Positions 14,147-15,073 of a stretch of DNA of 15,073 bases are shown piece after piece. Each line of letters begins with the position of its first letter. Position 1 is the first letter of the stretch. Under the pieces are notes generated by a model. The model was not told the DNA's origin and did not search any database. It worked only from the letters and a program-made list of their open reading frames with translations. Source of the stretch: Microbacteriaceae bacterium (GTDB lineage Bacteria > Actinomycetota > Actinomycetes > Actinomycetales > Microbacteriaceae). The stretch is taken from the NCBI GenBank assembly GCA_011620705.1, contig WOYR01000174.1:1-15073 (forward strand). The letters are read 5' to 3'. Both the position numbers and the translations under genes were made by a program.

Positions 14147-15048
14147 CAGGCGTCGCCCGCCTGGTCCGTCTTGTTCGAGATGCTGCGCGACTTCGGGCTC
14201 GGGTGCCCGACCGCGAGGCGGCCGCCTGGCGCCGCGATGACGCCGACCGGGTAGCCGCCGGCATCCACCAGAACGCGGTCGTCACCGCGCGAGGCCGCAT
14301 CGCTGATGGTGAGCCGCCGCTTGCCGCGGTCGGCACCGATGAAGGTGGCCACGAAGTCGTTGGCGGGCTCGGCCAGGATCTGCTCCGGCGCGCCCTGCTG
14401 CACGATGCGGCCGCCCTGCTCGAGCACGACCACCTCGTCGCCCAGGAGGAAGGCCTCGTCGATGTCGTGCGACACGAAGACGATGGTCTTGGCGAGCTCC
14501 TTCTGCAGTCGCAGCACCTCCTGCTGCAACTCGGCGCGCACGATCGGGTCGACCGCGCTGAACGGCTCGTCCATCAGCAGGATGTTGGGGTCGATGGCCA
14601 GCCCCCTTGCCACCCCGACGCGCTGCTGCTGGCCGCCCGAGAGCTGGCTCGGGTAGCGGTCGGCCAGGGTGCGCACGAGGCCAACCGTGTCCATCATCGC
14701 GAGCGCGCGCTTGCGGGCGTCGGCCCGTGAGACCCCGCTCAGGCGCGGAACGGTTGCGATGTTCTCGGCGACCGTGCGATGCGGCAGGAGGCCCGAGTTC
14801 TGCATGACGTAGCCGATACCGCGGCGCAACCGGACGGGCTCGATCTTCGAGATGTCCCGGCCGTCGATCTCGACCGTGCCGGAACTCGGGTCGACCATGC
14901 GATTGATCATCCGCATCAGGGTGGTCTTGCCGGAGCCGCTCGACCCGACCAGCACGGTGATCCGGCGCGCCGGGATGACGAGGCTGAAATCCTCCACGGC
15001 GCGCGTGCCATCGGGGTAGGTCTTCGAGACCTCGCGGAACTCGATCAT
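14146..15048 (-). CDS. opuCA: Compatible-solute ABC transporter ATP-binding protein, short form
   Basis: This 300-residue ATPase powers the importer. All nucleotide-binding motifs are present: Walker A GSSGSGKTT (35-43), Q-loop Q83, signature LSGGQ (136-140), Walker B ILLMDE (156-161), D-loop SAVD and H-loop H194 in VFVSHD. The segment after Walker B, FSAVDPIVRAELQ, and the FIGADRG motif at the end of the core are typical of the glycine betaine/choline subfamily. Well-known OpuCA/OpuBA proteins are about 380 residues with tandem CBS domains; here only about 65 residues follow FIGADRG, with a short CBS-like VLVDAGGYPVGVIAAPGG. The ATG at 15048 follows GAGGGAG with 9 nt spacing. It is the first gene of a four-gene operon; the promoter lies outside the window. 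Confidence 0.93.
   Translation of the reverse strand: MIEFREVSKTYPDGTRAVEDFSLVIPARRITVLVGSSGSGKTTLMRMINRMVDPSSGTVEIDGRDISKIEPVRLRRGIGYVMQNSGLLPHRTVAENIATVPRLSGVSRADARKRALAMMDTVGLVRTLADRYPSQLSGGQQQRVGVARGLAIDPNILLMDEPFSAVDPIVRAELQQEVLRLQKELAKTIVFVSHDIDEAFLLGDEVVVLEQGGRIVQQGAPEQILAEPANDFVATFIGADRGKRRLTISDAASRGDDRVLVDAGGYPVGVIAAPGGRLAVGHPSPKSRSISNKTDQAGDA
14147..14163 (-). promoter_or_regulatory. Hairpin at the ATPase/permease junction
   Basis: On the - strand CAGGCG (14163-14158) and CGCCTG (14152-14147) form a perfect 6-bp stem with a 5-nt loop. It ends inside the TGA of the ATPase gene and directly precedes the permease ATG. The stem holds part of AGGCGGG, the only ribosome-site-like sequence for the permease, so it could hide that site until a ribosome translating the ATPase gene opens it. 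Confidence 0.4.
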
Positions 15049-15057
15049 CGACGCCCG

Positions 15058-15064
15058 CTCCCTC
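15058..15064 (-). promoter_or_regulatory. Ribosome binding site of the ATPase gene
   Basis: GAGGGAG on the - strand lies 9 nt before the ATG at 15048 and supports that start. The promoter of the operon is beyond the end of the window at 15073. Confidence 0.6.
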
Positions 15065-15073
15065 GATCCCCGG

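Noticed and set aside
1..15073. CRISPR arrays, tRNA or rRNA genes, insertion sequences, phage or toxin-antitoxin modules
   Set aside because: I looked for regular repeats, tRNA-like cloverleaves, transposase motifs and small paired genes, and saw none.

Overview
The window is very GC-rich, compact actinobacterial chromosome DNA. Gene order, protein wording (LeuRS, ComEA/ComEC, HolA), overlapping GTGA/ATGA gene junctions and leaderless-type promoters all fit a high-GC Actinomycetota, most likely Microbacteriaceae. That family assignment is inference from protein style, not a database result. There is no CRISPR array, tRNA, rRNA, insertion sequence or phage gene visible.

Layout. (1) 130-3165, + strand: a tight three-gene operon of a baeRF3-type release-factor-like protein, a small phosphoribosyltransferase and an erythromycin-esterase-family hydrolase. 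These families also occur in the Mycobacterium tuberculosis DosR dormancy regulon (Rv2629-like baeRF; Rv2030c, in which the phosphoribosyltransferase and erythromycin-esterase domains are one protein). A degenerate DosR-like box lies upstream. (2) 10027-3200, - strand: leuS, comEA, comEC and holA, a housekeeping order often seen in actinobacteria, with a likely internal leaderless promoter in front of comEA. It meets the stress-type operon tail to tail over a GC-rich inverted repeat. (3) 10151-11694, + strand: an aminotransferase class IV protein and a DedA-family membrane protein, overlapping by 4 nt and transcribed divergently from leuS. (4) 15048-11800, - strand: a complete four-gene ABC importer for compatible solutes (glycine betaine/choline/carnitine class, OpuC type): ATPase, two permeases and substrate-binding lipoprotein. 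Every junction overlaps, and the operon ends at a strong G:U-tolerant hairpin terminator.

How the parts work together. Regions 1 and 4 are both stress-related (probable hypoxia/dormancy or translational stress; osmotic stress), while region 2 is core translation and replication plus DNA-uptake machinery. I found no clearly novel multi-gene system. The most interesting items are the dormancy-like baeRF/PRT/esterase operon with its candidate regulator box, the strong over-representation of GGATGC/GCATCC across the window, the shortened ATPase without CBS sensor domains, the paired UUCG hairpins over the comEA promoter, and RNA structures at operon junctions.
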